Positions 12,536 to 25,083 of a DNA stretch of 64,000 nt are shown piece after piece. How positions within the stretch are numbered: position 1 is the stretch's first letter; each line of letters begins with the position of its first letter. The DNA comes from Macrobrachium rosenbergii (lineage: Eukaryota; Arthropoda; Malacostraca; Decapoda; Palaemonidae): NCBI RefSeq assembly GCF_040412425.1, contig NC_089744.1, positions 38,424,099 to 38,488,098 on the forward strand. Reading direction: 5' to 3'. The notes under the pieces were generated by a model that worked only from the letters and a program-made list of their open reading frames with translations, had not been told where the DNA came from and did no database searches. Made by a program: the position numbers and the translations under genes.

Positions 12536-13200
12536 CAGTATCTGATTAAAATTGAAGAGGCCAGTGTCAATCACACTCATGGCAAAAAAAAAAATAAATA
12601 AATAAATAAAAAGCCCTTCATACTAGAATATTGCTTCGATGGCAATAAAAACTCCAGCGCGTCTCACGTAAGAACTTTCTCAGCGATGCATATTGATTTC
12701 AAGAAGTAATTTTATTTATGGGAATTTGAACCGAAACCTAAGGAATGAATGACATACTTGTCTATCAAACTTGGGTAATTTCCACAGCTTTATTTTTTTT
12801 TCTGTGTTTGACAAAGGCTGTGGTATAAAATATGAGTCAAATCTGATATAGTGTAAAAAGTACGAAACAAATAATTCATCATTTAATACATGCATTCATA
12901 ACTGTACCCCAAAAGTAAACTAGAACGTACAGACTGATGAACCATATGCTATCTTCACTATAGACTTTTCCGTTTCCGCCCAGGGTAAATAAATAACAAT
13001 TTTCAGGAGGATGTGCAACCTGAACTCATCAACATCAAACAAATAACACTGTTGTGGTTTAAACATTTACAGTTATGTTTACAAAAATATACATACACAG
13101 CATATCTTAATGAATGTCTTTTACTCTGTCACATTCCACGTTTTTCCTCCAGACGATCTCAAGGTCGTCATCGTCACGCAATGACCTTAAGTCATAATTT

Positions 13201-13226
13201 TTCATTCATTCATTCATTCATTCACT
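13201..13226. repeat. (ATTC)n microsatellite
   Basis: Six tandem TTCA units. Confidence 0.9.
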
Positions 13227-13869
13227 TATTATACTGTATCTTGATTTTTACATCCAACATCATGCTCCCAACAGCAAGTCACGCATCTTGTCGGCATCCA
13301 TTCCACAATCTGCAGAATGGTAATTTATCCAGCTGAGTTACTTACAATCTGAGTTATGTCCCATCAGTGCAACCTAACGACGTTTAACTACCAAGTCAAT
13401 CGACCAGACGGTCATAAAGGTTTCAGACCTCTGCCAAATCACTAAAAAATTCAAAACTGACCATCTAAACACGTTACTGGATTCTACTTTCTATCAACAT
13501 TGGCTTTTTCATCGCTCTTTAAAATAAAGAAAAAATGAAAAATAAGAAAACCACCATTGCCATCTTCTTCGTACAGAAAATCCTGTCATTTCTGAAAAGA
13601 AAAAAACGAGTTGCGTGATGGCCATCCACATTATTCTCCTTCAAGTTCAATCCACATATCGACTTCAATGATCGAAAATACAGGGTAGAATTCAACATGC
13701 GGGATGACCCGAGCCTGAACTTCGCATTAATAAAACATTTGATGAATATTTCAGCGTGAAGATTCGAGCTAATCATTTATTTTCACATTCCGGTGAAGTC
13801 TTGCATAAGCAAAGTACAGGTATTTTAGTAGTCGGACTCTGCAGGGGTCACAAAATAAAATCGTGTACG

Positions 13870-13940
<71 letters not shown>
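13870..13940. repeat. (TAA)n microsatellite
   Basis: TAA run of about 70 bases. Confidence 0.98.
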
Positions 13941-13943
<3 letters not shown>

Positions 13944-16900
13944 ACTGCAGCAAATGCAGCATCAGTGCAGCCTCTTGTAATAAAAATAATATTTTGATAA
14001 GGTGTATTCCCAAGAAAACCTCGATTTCTCCAGTTTATCCGGAGGCACTGAGGGTGATAAGCCCTTCAACAAAATCTTGAAGGTCCTGATCGTGCAGTTA
14101 TCCTATTATCATGCTGAGCCCAAAAATGAATGGATTGCAAACTAGCATTATATAAACGGTAGCGTCATTTTCAAAATAGACGATCATCAAGCAAAAGGGT
14201 GTTATCAGTGCCAACCAAATTTTAAGCCACGGAGTATTCCTGATTTTCCAATAGCCGAGTAAAGTGACAAAACACGGGTCATGATATCATAGCTTGCCAT
14301 AATTAATAGGCGTTTGGTCCTGACAATACCACGTAAAGAAACACCATCCTCCAGATCGCAGAGTTTTTTTTTATTATTATCTTGAATGCAAAAAACAAAA
14401 GCATATATTTCATGATTTTCTCTCATGGAAACAGTGGCAATTTACCCAGATAAATTATATTTGAGTTCAGCGCTTAAAAGTCTCCCTTTTGCAAGCAGCA
14501 ATATTTGGGTACAATAGCTCTTATGATATCATATAATTATAAATAATGGCGTGCGGGTCAATCTGCAACGAAAAATGCAACATGCAAAATTTGTGTTTAT
14601 TCAGGAACATCATAAAAACGATATTCAGCGTAATTTTAAGAAGGATCTTAATGATACAAACCTGCTTGCTTTAAGTCTGGACCCGAATATTGCCGAACCG
14701 CAATGTACTGGTCCGTGGGTGACTTCCTAAAACATTTCTTGATCATCCTTCCACAAGTTTTATTTCCATAATTTGAGACGAAGTATAAGGCCATGCAAAG
14801 AGAAAGCTTCTTTAACGGAGCATTTTTTGTTTATTGTTCAGTGGTCCTCTCCTTTAGCCACGGGCTAAGGACAAGAATAACACTGATCGTTAAAAAAAAA
14901 TTGTTTATGTTGTTAACCTCAAAGAATATACACTATTCATTGCATGACACGATATCTAGACGGTATACTAATTTGAAAACGTAACAAATAAACCAAATTT
15001 ATTCCTAACATAAAAAGCCAAGTAAAGTTCTAAAATCATTAGTACATTTGCACCAGTTTTGCTTTTCAGCGGATTATCTTTATCTGTATCTTCGTCTTCC
15101 ATTATCGTCTTGTTCACCTGAATTCTCATTCTTTTTACTACTTATATAACTTCCCTTTAGACTTTCAAGGGTAAATTTTCATTCCTGGTCCATTCTATAA
15201 ATAATCGGATCAATCATAATTTCCGGTGTAATAAGACCCGTTATCTACGTGAAAACAATTTTATGAGCAAAATCATCGCAGCAAATCTGCTATATATAAA
15301 AACCGTAGACTTTTTTCAAAGTTTTAAATTTTGGAAATCTACAAGGTGTGAATGAGCTGACCTTCATATAATTATTCATTAGCCCCCTCCTGGGTTTGAA
15401 ATATATTCTTTCACTCAAGAAAAACAACGAATAATTCAAGTCCAGTACCTGATTCCTTCCTTGGCTTCATCCTGTAGTTATTTCTTCATCTTCTGCTTCT
15501 TGTTTTTTCTTTAGAAACAAAGATCTTTTTCGCTTCATGACACCTATTCACCAAAATAAAAATGACGATTGAAAGAAGCACAAGGAAAATATGAGAACTC
15601 CTTCATTCTTATCTGTATGTTCCATAAGGGTTATTTTCTCTAGACACATCCACGGGCAAAGAGCCTCTTTTTCCACCTGTATGTGTATGTGTGTGCGTGT
15701 ATGCGAATCTCTCTGGGTCTGGCGTATGACAGTTAATTAGGACGTTAATGAATCCTCGTAGCTGTAAACAAAGTTAATCACTATCTCCGAACACCGCTTC
15801 GAAATCAGTGTCAAAATTTTCAGTTCCTTGGCTCCTGCATATGATGATGAACTGAACGCACGGGAAAGAAAATGAATGAAGATCAGTGAAATATATGAAT
15901 GAATAAACGGGCTATTTACAGAACCATTACACATCGAAAGGTAAATATTTGTAGGTCACTTTTTTTTTTTTTTACTTTGATACAAATATCTTAGGACGAT
16001 ATAAAAAAAATTCATGAGATATCAGTACAGCTCTCCTTTCTAACTTTAATGGCATGCGTCATCCTATTTTACAGGACTTTGGCTTTTACATAATTGAATT
16101 TTAATAAATTTTTCCTCTTTTTTGTATGAAAAGTTAATTCATTAAATAAAAAACTATTTAAAGTAATCTGCAAGCCTTTCTTTTAAAATACTTTGTAGAA
16201 ATTCATGAATCATTTAACAGTTCATCATTAATTTACTTATCAGTAGCACAGTCTGAAAGTCATCTTACGGTCCTTATGATTTTCTGCTTTGACGAAGGAC
16301 TGCTCGTGAAATTAGAAAGAGTAATACTTATGGCATGCACAGTCTGTCATAAATCACAGAATCCTATCTAAGGCGTCATTTCCCTTCACGCGATTTGCTT
16401 CAGCACCCAGTATTGACGTGATTACATTTTACCACACAAAAGTCATAAAGCGTATGCATGCGTATGAAGGTGTACACACAGACTTGCTTATGTGTACGTG
16501 TTGTAGGACGAACAAGACCACAATGTACCGACTAGAGAAAGTACTTCCTCGGAAGCCCCGAATCAACTCATAACACAAAAGATTCCCTCAAAATGATGAG
16601 CTATTCCGGAAAATTTATAATTTCCAAACCTATTCATCTAGGCGTAAAATCTCCGTTCACACGCGACATTCAACCTCATTCGAGTCTTGCTCAAATATGC
16701 GGGCCAGTGGGAACAAGACATTTCGAGACATTTGTCGGCGGTAGCAACGGAGTGTATGTGATTATTTTGACAGGGCTAAGTAATGGTAAACAACACCCTG
16801 GAGCAAGGAGGTTGAATCTCCTTGTCCTGTAGCGGATTTATAATTAGCGATGTCAATTGCCGAGGTTCGTTTCCCGCATGCTGTAATCTCGAGACGTTTG

Positions 16901-16960
16901 ATGGACGCTGGAACAGGTGTTTTGCACAAGAGAAAGTCACATAGCAAGGACTACATTTTG
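13941..16960. other. No gene recognised
   Basis: About 3 kb of AT-rich single-copy-looking DNA with short poly-T runs and no long microsatellite. It contains no frame with recognisable features. Confidence 0.45.

Positions 16961-17052
<92 letters not shown>
16961..17052. repeat. Compound (CT)n(AT)n microsatellite, left border of PLE array
   Basis: CT run 16961-16979 passes directly into an AT run 16980-17052, which abuts the inverted PLE stub. Confidence 0.98.
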
Positions 17053-17053
<1 letters not shown>

Positions 17054-17581
17054 GATGAAGCAGATAAAGGGCAGGAATACGATGCGATACGCATTTTGTT
17101 TTAATCCTACGTTTCGTGACAACATCGCCACATCTTCAGGGATTTTCTACAAAATAAAATATAATATGTTAACATAAAATACGAGCTGATTATAAAATCC
17201 AGTAGTTGAAAAAAGCTAAAACAATTTTAATGGTAAAATTACAACTCACAGACTTAAATTACATGCACACTTGATTAAAACTGAGAATATAGGTACAAAA
17301 AAAAACTTTATAAAAACGAAACGAACATTTAAATATCTCGGCAAATTATATATAAATAAAAAGAACGCCAACACATACAATAAAAGCAAAAATTATACAC
17401 TCATAAAACTACAGCTGAAGACAGCTACACACAACCAACCTTTCAGCATCAAAGATAAAAACACACTAAAAGTAAACACCGTCAAGCGGTACAAAGACTG
17501 ACAGAAAATTTAGGCTAAAAACAACGGGACAGCAGAGGAATGGTTGTTTAGAGTCGGAACTCGTAATTTGATATTTAACGT
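17053..17581 (-). mobile_element. Inverted 3'-end fragment of the PLE
   Basis: This stretch is the near-identical reverse complement of the element's 3' end: the last roughly 27 codons, the stop, the 3' untranslated region, the hammerhead-like motif and the following bases up to the CATCGTA sequence. It matches about 18586-19127 in the adjacent copy, so the two arms could pair over about 530 bp around a 1 kb loop. The junction with the sense copy shares CGT (17579-17581), which fits microhomology or template switching during reverse transcription. Inverted 5' fragments are usual for PLE insertions. It is not expected to encode a product. Confidence 0.93.
17103..17144 (-). ncRNA. Hammerhead-ribozyme-like motif in the inverted PLE stub
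   Basis: Reverse-complement copy of the same motif, with the full core and both helices preserved. It would only be made from minus-strand transcripts. Confidence 0.78.
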
Positions 17582-18661
17582 GCTGGACACGGCATTTGTT
17601 TTTAATGGTCAACTTTTAAACAAATTGAGGCATGGCCATGGGGTCTCCACTTGGCCCTATACATTTTCATGTGCTCCTGGAGGAGCGCATTTTGGACGAG
17701 TGCCCCCTGGCCTTCCGCCCTCTGTTCTACTCACGCTATGTGGACGACACTTTTATCTTATTCAAACATGAGTTCAATGCACACCAGTTCTTGGAGTTTT
17801 CTAATAATTACCATAGTAATATTAATTTTACGATGGAAAAAGAACAAAATTCAAAATTAGCCTTCCTAGATATTTTGGTCTGTAAGAAAATGACTGTTTC
17901 CGTACCTCCATTTTTAGAAAGAAAACATTTACTGGTCAGTTCCAACTTCTATAGTTGCTGTTTCCTCAATTTCAAACTTAACTCTATATATACCTTGCTC
18001 TATCGTGCTTTGTCTCTTACCTCTAGCTGGACTCTGTTCCACAACGAAACTACTTTTCTCCTCCAGTACTTCTCAGATAACTGCTTTCCTTCTAAGATCT
18101 TCTATAAAATTTTAAATAAACTTCTTAACAAAAAGTTTTTGAACATCCTTTACATTTTAACGTCCCTAAGCTACCTCTTTATGCCAGTTTCCCGTATCTA
18201 CTAAATGACAATTTTCGGAGAGATTTTACTAAGATCGTACATAAACATTTTGGAGCCATAAATCTAAAGCTTATACCTAAGAATCCTAAGACCATTGGCT
18301 CGCTCTTCAAGTTTAAGGATCGGCTCTGCCCTTTGATGACGTCGGGCGTCGTTTATGAATACACTTGTCCCAGATGTAATCTGGGAAAATATATGGATCT
18401 ACCCGGCGTCTTCTCAGGGTCAGGGCCGATTCTCATCGGGGCGTTAGTTATAGAACTGGTTTAAGCTATCTAACCCGGAAACTTCTTATATAGGAACCAC
18501 ATTATCAAATGTAAAAAGTACCATCAAATACGAAGATTTTAAAAATTATTGGCCAAACAAAGGAACTCAACGAACTACTGATTTTGGAAACGTTAAATAT
18601 CAAATTACGAGTTCCGACTCTAAACAACCATTCCTCTGCTGTCCCGTTGTTTTTAGCCTAA
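17579..18661 (+). pseudogene. PLE RT/GIY-YIG ORF, copy 1, 5'-truncated and frameshifted
   Basis: The sense copy begins inside the reverse transcriptase, just before the residues AVLDTAFVFNGQL of the full copies, so RT motifs 1-3 are absent. An open stretch at 17632-18204 holds MAMGSPLGP and the catalytic YVDDTFILF. Compared with copy 3 it lacks 8 nt after GSPLGP and 1 nt a little further on, so the frame returns. It breaks again near 18140, where copy 2 reads on. One T is missing inside the YIG motif (near 18394), destroying the GIY-YIG frame, and more indels follow near 18463 and 18500. The equivalent stop is 18659-18661. It can be ruled out as a functional gene because its N-terminal half is gone. 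Confidence 0.9.
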
Positions 18662-19032
18662 ATTTTCTGTCAGTCTTTGTACCGCTTGACGGTGTTTACT
18701 TTTAGTGTGTTTTTATCTTTGATGCTGAAAGGTTGGTTGTGTGTAGCTGTCTTCAGCTGTAGTTTTATGAGTGTATAATTTTTGCTTTTTATTGTATGTG
18801 TTGGCGTTCTTTTATTTATATATAATTTGCCGAGATATTTAAATGTTCGTTTCGTTTTATAAAGTTTCTTTTTTTTTTTTTTGTACCTATATTCTCAGTT
18901 TTAATCATGTGCATGTAATTTAAGTCTGTGAGTTGTAATTTTACCATTAAAATTGTTTTAGCTTTTTTTCAACTACTGATTTTATAATCAGCTCGTATTT
19001 TATGTTAACATATTATATTTTATTTTGTAGAA

Positions 19033-19074
19033 AATCCCTGAAGATGTGGCGATGTTGTCACGAAACGTAGGATT
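19033..19074 (+). ncRNA. Hammerhead-ribozyme-like motif, end of PLE copy 1
   Basis: Core elements are in hammerhead (type I) order: helix I strand AATCC, core CTGAAGA followed by one T, helix II GTGGC/GTCAC closing a 6-nt loop, then GAAA, CGTA and helix I partner GGATT. Helix III would be only the self-complementary ACGT step, as in minimal hammerheads thought to act as dimers. Predicted cleavage is after A19069. Hammerhead motifs are known from PLE terminal repeats; activity here is inferred. Confidence 0.8.
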
Positions 19075-19203
19075 AAAACAAAAATGCGTATCGCATCGTA
19101 TTCCTGCCCTTTATCTGCTTCATCGTATGAATGAGCGCCTTGTGCGTCTGATCTGTTTTCTGTGTGGCTGGGTTGCAGTGGATGTTCTGCAGACTTTTCT
19201 ACA

Positions 19204-21688
19204 ATGGAGCTGAATTATGCTTTTTCGTTCTACTTTTCATTCTCCGTCTACGCTCAAGAGGACACAATAACTTCCAACAGTTCGTAAGGATTCGCTATGG
19301 CCTGAACTACTTCAGAAATGTCGGAAATTGGAAAAAATATGTATGAGAAAAGAAAAAGTAAGTCTGGACCTTGAGTTCCTGCAGTATTGTTCAATTAATG
19401 ATATTGTTCCAAATTTTGTTAAGTTTAAAGTTTATAAAAACTCCTTATATCATTCTCAGTTTTATTCTGACACTATTAGATATTTACTTAACTACGAAAT
19501 TATCTGTAAACAAAAAGACTGTGACCGCCTTAACAAACTATTTAATAGTTTTCGCCACGAAGTTCTCGAATCGTTCTCTTTTATTGATAGGATTATTTTT
19601 ACTCAGCTTTTTAGTAACAGTATTAGAAATTTTATTAACACTACACAACGGAGACACCATAAAAAACTAGGAAACCTAGGAATTATTTTACCAAAATTTC
19701 ATAGTTATTATAAAACTGTTTTTAATTTTTCAAAATATGTATTGTCTAAGCGAGAAGAATTCCTTTTGTCTTTTGGGTTAGATTTCTGCTTACCAAATTT
19801 TAAACCTAATTTCTGCCAATTTTTTCTGCCCCTTGAAGTGTTATTTCATCGTTTAAAAAATCTCAACTTGTGTAATGACCTGAGCCGCCTACAGAGTGAG
19901 TTAATGGTTTTGTCACAAAATGCTTTCTCAAAACTTAAAACAAACTGGGCTCCCTTTTTTAAAAAGACTGATCTGGAAATTCTCAAGTCCCTTTCTAAAC
20001 GTGATGACATTATCATTGTAAGGCCGGATAAGGGGAAGGGAACGGTAATATTGGATAAAAATGATTACAATAACAAAATGACTACTATTTTAAGTGATCG
20101 CACAAGGTTCCAAAAAGTGGGTGCCCCTAATTATCAAAGCATATTTAAAGTGGAGGATAAAATCAATAGATATCTCAGAGCCTTGAAAAAGGACAACATT
20201 ATTGATGAAAAAGTGTTCCAGGATTTATTCTCCACCGGTTCATCTTACGGAATTTTGTATGGTCTACCAAAGATACATAAAGATAATGTTCCTCTCCGCC
20301 CTATTTTGGCCTCTTACAACACACCTAACTACAAACTGGCAAAATTTCTCGTCCCTCTATTGGAACCATGACCAAAAATCAGTATACTCTTAAAAATTCA
20401 GAACAGTTTAAAGAACGTATTTTATCCCAGGATTCCGACCTATTTATGACTAGTTTTGATGTCGAGTCACTATTTACCAACGTACCTGTAAGAGAGACCA
20501 TAAACATTATTCTTGATAAACTATTCCCCGAACCTGAGTCTGTTTATTTTAACTTCAGTTACTCGAATTTTAAAGCCCTTTTAGAATTGGCCGTGCTGGA
20601 CACGGCATTTGTTTTAATGGTCAACTTTTAAACAAATTGAGGCATGGCCATGGGGTCTCCACTTGGCCCCTACCTTTGCGAACATTTTCATGTGCTCCTG
20701 GAGGAGCGCATTTTGGACGAGTGCCCCTGGCCTTCCGCCCTCTCTGTTCTACTCACGCTATGTGGACGACACTTTTATCTTATTCAAACATGAGTTCAAT
20801 GCACACCAGTTCTTGGAGTTTTCTAATAATTACCATAGTAATATTAATTTTACGATGGAAAAAGAACAAAATTCAAAATTAGCCTTCCTAGATATTTTGG
20901 TCTGTAAGGAAAATGACTGTTTCCGTACCTCCATTTTTAGAAAGAAAACATTTACTGGTCTCGGTTCCAACTTCTATAGTTGCTGTTTCCTCAATTTCAA
21001 ACTTAACTCTATATATACCTTGCTCTATCGTGCTTTGTCTCTTACCTCTAGCTGGACTCTGTTCCACAACGAAACTACTTTTCTCCTCCAGTACTTCTCA
21101 GATAACTGCTTTCCTTCTAAGATCTTCTATAAAATTTTAAATAAACTTCTTAACAAAAAGTTTTCTGAACATCCTTTACATTTTAACGTCCCTAAGCTAC
21201 CTCTTTATGCCAGTTTCCCGTATCTACTAAATGACAATTTTCGGAGAGATTTTACTAAGATCGTACATAAACATTTTGGAGCCATAAATCTAAAGCTTAT
21301 ACCTAAGAATCCTAAGACCATTGGCTCGCTCTTCAAGTTTAAGGATCGGCTCTGCCCTTTGATGACGTCGGGCGTCGTTTATGAATACACTTGTCCCAGA
21401 TGTAATCTGGGAAAATATATTGGATCTACCCGGCGTCTTCTCAGGGTCAGGGCCGATTCTCATCGGGGCGTTAGTTATAGAACTGGTTTAAAGCTATCTA
21501 ACCCGGAAACTTCTTATATAAGGAACCACATTATCAAATGTAAAAGTACCATCAAATACGAAGATTTTAAAATTATTGGCCAAACAAAGGAACTCAACGA
21601 ACTACTGATTTTGGAAACGTTAAATATCAAATTACGAGTTCCGACTCTAAACAACCATTCCTCTGCTGTCCCGTTGTTTTTAGCCTAA
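19204..21688 (+). pseudogene. PLE RT/GIY-YIG polyprotein, copy 2 (full length, frameshifted)
   Basis: Full-length copy of the single PLE ORF, about 828 codons from the ATG at 19204 to the stop at 21686-21688. The product would copy element RNA into DNA (RT) and nick the target (GIY-YIG). Open stretches are 19328-20371 (N-terminal region, PDKGKGTVI and YGLPKIHK motifs), 20368-20631 (SFDVESLFTNVP) and 20663-21688 (YVDDTFILF to the natural end). The endonuclease domain is intact: VVYEYTCPRC, KYIGSTRR, RADSH and a late ILET glutamate. Frame breaks relative to copy 3 are single-base losses near 19240, 19300, 20367 and 20613, plus several at 20630-20745. Nearly all lie in short homopolymers, so sequencing error is as plausible as decay. 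Whether the ORF is truly broken is uncertain. Confidence 0.9.
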
Positions 21689-22058
21689 ATTTTCTGTCAG
21701 TCTTTGTACCGCTTGACGGTGTTTACTTTTAGTGTGTTTTTATCTTTGATGCTGAAAGGTTGGTTGTGTGTAGCTGTCTTCAGCTGTAGTTTTATGAGTG
21801 TATAATTTTTGCTTTTTATTGTATGTGTTGGCGTTCTTTTTATTTATATATAATTTGCCGAGATATTTAAATGTTCGTTTCGTTTTTATAAAGTTTTTTT
21901 TTTTTTGTACCTATATTCTCAGTTTTAATCAAGTGTGCATGTAATTTAAGTCTGTGAGTTGTAATTTTACCATTAAAATTGTTTTAGCTTTTTTCAACTA
22001 CTGGATTTTATAATCAGCTCGTATTTTATGTTAACATATTATATTTTATTTTGTAGAA

Positions 22059-22100
22059 AATCCCTGAAGATGTGGCGATGTTGTCACGAAACGTAGGATT
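22059..22100 (+). ncRNA. Hammerhead-ribozyme-like motif, copy 2/copy 3 junction
   Basis: Identical to the motif at 19033: helix I AATCC/GGATT, CTGAAGA core, helix II GTGGC/GTCAC and GAAACGTA. Predicted cleavage is after A22095, exactly 3026 nt downstream of the previous site, so cleavage at both would release a unit-length RNA. Confidence 0.8.
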
Positions 22101-22151
22101 AAAACAAAATGCGTATCGCATCGTATTCCTGCCCTTTATCTGCTTCATCGT

Positions 22152-22238
22152 ATGAATGAGCGCCTTGTGCGTCTGATCTGTTTTCTGTGTGGCTGGGTTG
22201 CAGTGGATGTTCTGCAGACTTTTCTACAATGGAGCTGA
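22152..22238 (+). CDS. Possible short upstream ORF overlapping the PLE start codon
   Basis: A 28-codon frame starting MNERLVRLICFLCGW runs from the ATG at 22152 to a TGA at 22236-22238. It overlaps the main ATG at 22229 in another frame. The same frame is present in copy 2 at 19127-19213. It lies just downstream of the predicted hammerhead cleavage site, so it would be the first ORF on a self-cleaved unit RNA. It could modulate translation of the main ORF or be chance; no protein family is recognised. Confidence 0.3.
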   Translation: MNERLVRLICFLCGWVAVDVLQTFLQWS

Positions 22239-24714
22239 ATTATGCTTTTTTCGTTCTACTTTTCATTCTCCGTCTACGCTCAAGAGGACACAATAACTTC
22301 CAACAGTTCGTAAGGATTCGCTATGGCCCTGAACTACTTCAGAAATGTCGGAAATTGGAAAAAATATGTATGAGAAAAGAAAAAGTAAGTCTGGACCTTG
22401 AGTTCCTGCAGTATTGTTCAATTAATGATATTGTTCCAAATTTTGTTAAGTTTAAAGTTTATAAAAACTCCTTATATCATTCTCAGTTTTATTCTGACAC
22501 TATTAGATATTTACTTAACTACGAAATTATCTGTAAACAAAAAGACTGTGACCGCCTTAACAAACTATTTAATAGTTTTCGCCACGAAGTTCTCGAATCG
22601 TTCTCTTTTATTGATAGGATTATTTTTACTCAGCTTTTTAGTAACAGTATTAGAAATTTTATTAACACTACACAACGGAGACACCATAAAAAACTAGGAA
22701 ACCTAGGAATTATTTTACCAAAATTTCATAGTTATTATAAAACTGTTTTTAATTTTTCAAAATATGTATTGTCTAAGCGAGAAGAATTCCTTTTGTCTTT
22801 TGGGTTAGATTTTTGCTTACCAAATTTTAAACCTAATTTCTGCCAATTTTTTCTGCCCCTTGAAGTGTTATTTCATCGTTTAAAAAATCTCAACTTGTGT
22901 AATGACCTGAGCCGCCTACAGAGTGAGTTAATGGTTTTGTCACAAAATGCTTTCTCAAAACTTAAAACAAACTGGGCTCCCTTTTTTAAAAAGACTGATC
23001 TGGAAATTCTCAAGTCCCTTTCTAAACGTGATGACATTATCATTGTAAGGCCGGATAAGGGGAAGGGAACGGTAATATTGGATAAAAATGATTACAATAA
23101 CAAAATGACTACTATTTTTAAGTGATCACAAGGTTCCAAAAGTGGGTGCCCCTAATTATCAAAGCATATTTAAAGTGGAGGATAAAATCAATAGATATCT
23201 CAGAGCCTTGAAAAAGGACAACATTATTGATGAAAAAGTGTTCCAGGATTTATTCTCCACCGGTTCATCTTACGGAATTTTGTATGGTCTACCAAAGATA
23301 CATAAAGATAATGTTCCTCTCCGCCCTATTTTGGCCTCTTACAACACACCTAACTACAAACTGGCAAAATTTCTCGTCCCTCTATTGGAACCGCTGACCA
23401 AAAATCAGTATACTCTTAAAAATTCAGAACAGTTTAAGAACGTATTTTATCCCAGGATTCCGACCTATTTATGACTAGTTTTGATGTCGAGTCACTATTT
23501 ACCAACGTACCTGTAAGAGAGACCATAAACATTATTCTTGATAAACTATTCCCCGAACCTGAGTCTGTTTATTTTAACTTCAGTTACTCGAATTTTAAAG
23601 CCCTTTTAGAATTGGCCGTGCTGGACACGGCATTTGTTTTTAATGGTCAACTTTTTAAACAAATTGAGGGCATGGCCATGGGGTCTCCACTTGGCCCTAC
23701 CTTTGCGAACATTTTCATGTGCTCCCTGGAGGAGCGCATTTTGGACGAGTGCCCCCTGGCCTTCCGCCCTCTGTTCTACTCACGCTATGTGGACGACACT
23801 TTTATCTTATTCAAACATGAGTTCAATGCACACCAGTTCTTGGAGTTTTCTAATAATTACCATAGTAATATTAATTTTACGATGGAAAAAGAACAAAATT
23901 CAAAATTAGCCTTCCTAGATATTTTGGTCTGTAAGGAAAATGACTGTTTCCGTACCTCCATTTTTAGAAAGAAAACATTTACTGGTCTCGGTTCCAACTT
24001 CTATAGTTGCTGTTTCCTCAATTTCAAACTTAACTCTATATATACCTTGCTCTATCGTGCTTTGTCTCTTACCTCTAGCTGGACTCTGTTCCACAACGAA
24101 ACTACTTTTCTCCTCCAGTACTTCTCAGATAACTGCTTTCCTTCTAAGATCTTCTATAAAATTTTAAATAAACTTCTTAACAAAAGTTTTCTGAACATCC
24201 TTTACATTTTAACGTCCCTAAGCTACCTCTTTATGCCAGTTTCCCGTATCTACTAAATGACAATTTTCGGAGAGATTTTACTAAGATCGTACATAAACAT
24301 TTTGGAGCCATAAATCTAAAGCTTATACCTAAGAATCCTAAGACCATTGGCTCGCTCTTCAAGTTTAAGGATCGGCTCTGCCCTTTGATGACGTCGGGCG
24401 TCGTTTATGAATACACTTGTCCCAGATGTAATCTGGGAAAATATATTGGATCTACCCGGCGTCTTCTCAGGGTCAGGGCCGATTCTCATCGGGGCGTTAG
24501 TTATAGAACTGGTTGTAAGCTATCTAACCGGAAACTTCTTATATAAGGAACCACATTATCAAATGTAAAAGTACCATCAAATACGAAGATTTTAAAATTA
24601 TTGGCCAAACAAAGGAACTCAACGAACTACTGATTTTGGAAACGTTAAATATCAAATTATTGAGTTCCGACTCTAAACAACCATTCCTCTGCTGTCCCGT
24701 TGTTTTTAGCCTAA
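22229..24714 (+). pseudogene. PLE RT/GIY-YIG polyprotein, copy 3 (full length, frameshifted)
   Basis: Second full-length copy, stop at 24712-24714. The ATG at 22229 (MELNYAFFVLLF) is the first in-frame one after an upstream stop at 22157, and it is shared with copy 2. Conceptual layout: N-terminal region to about residue 270; RT motif 1 PDKGKGTVI near 275; YGLPKIHK near 352; SFDVESLFTNVP near 415; MAMGSPLGPTFANIF near 481; catalytic YVDDTFILF near 519; KLAFLDILV near 556; GIY-YIG from about 720 (VVY, CPRC, YIGST, RADSH, ILET). Open stretches are 22187-23125, 23142-23474 and 23471-24256. Breaks are near 23118 (one extra T and two missing bases nearby), 23438 (one A missing), 24184 (one A missing) and 24515-24530. 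The central RT region is the best preserved of the three copies. Confidence 0.9.
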
Positions 24715-25083
24715 ATTTTCTGTCAGTCTTTGTACCGCTTGACGGTGTTTACTTTTAGTGTGTTTTTATCTTTGATGCTGAAAGGTTGGTTGTGTGTAGC
24801 TGTCTTCAGCTGTAGTTTTATGAGTGTATAATTTTTGCTTTTTATTGTATGTGTTGGCGTTCTTTTTATTTATATATAATTTGCCGAGATATTTAAATGT
24901 TCGTTTCGTTTTTATAAAGTTTTTTTTTTTTTTTGTACCTATATTCTCAGTTTTAATCATGTGCATGTAATTTAAGTCTGTGAGTTGTAATTTTACCATT
25001 AAAATTGTTTTAGCTTTTTCAACTACTGGATTTTATAATCAGCTCGTATTTTATGTTAACATATTATATTTTATTTTGTAGAA

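Noticed and set aside
19371..19670. 99-codon frame inside the PLE N-terminal region (also at 22398)
   Set aside because: Overlaps the RT polyprotein in another frame; it recurs only because the copies are near-identical.
24766..24999. Minus-strand 77-codon frame in the PLE 3' region
   Set aside because: It lies antisense to the PLE 3' untranslated sequence, and the same sequence in the inverted stub (17271-17501) is just the other orientation of the repeat.
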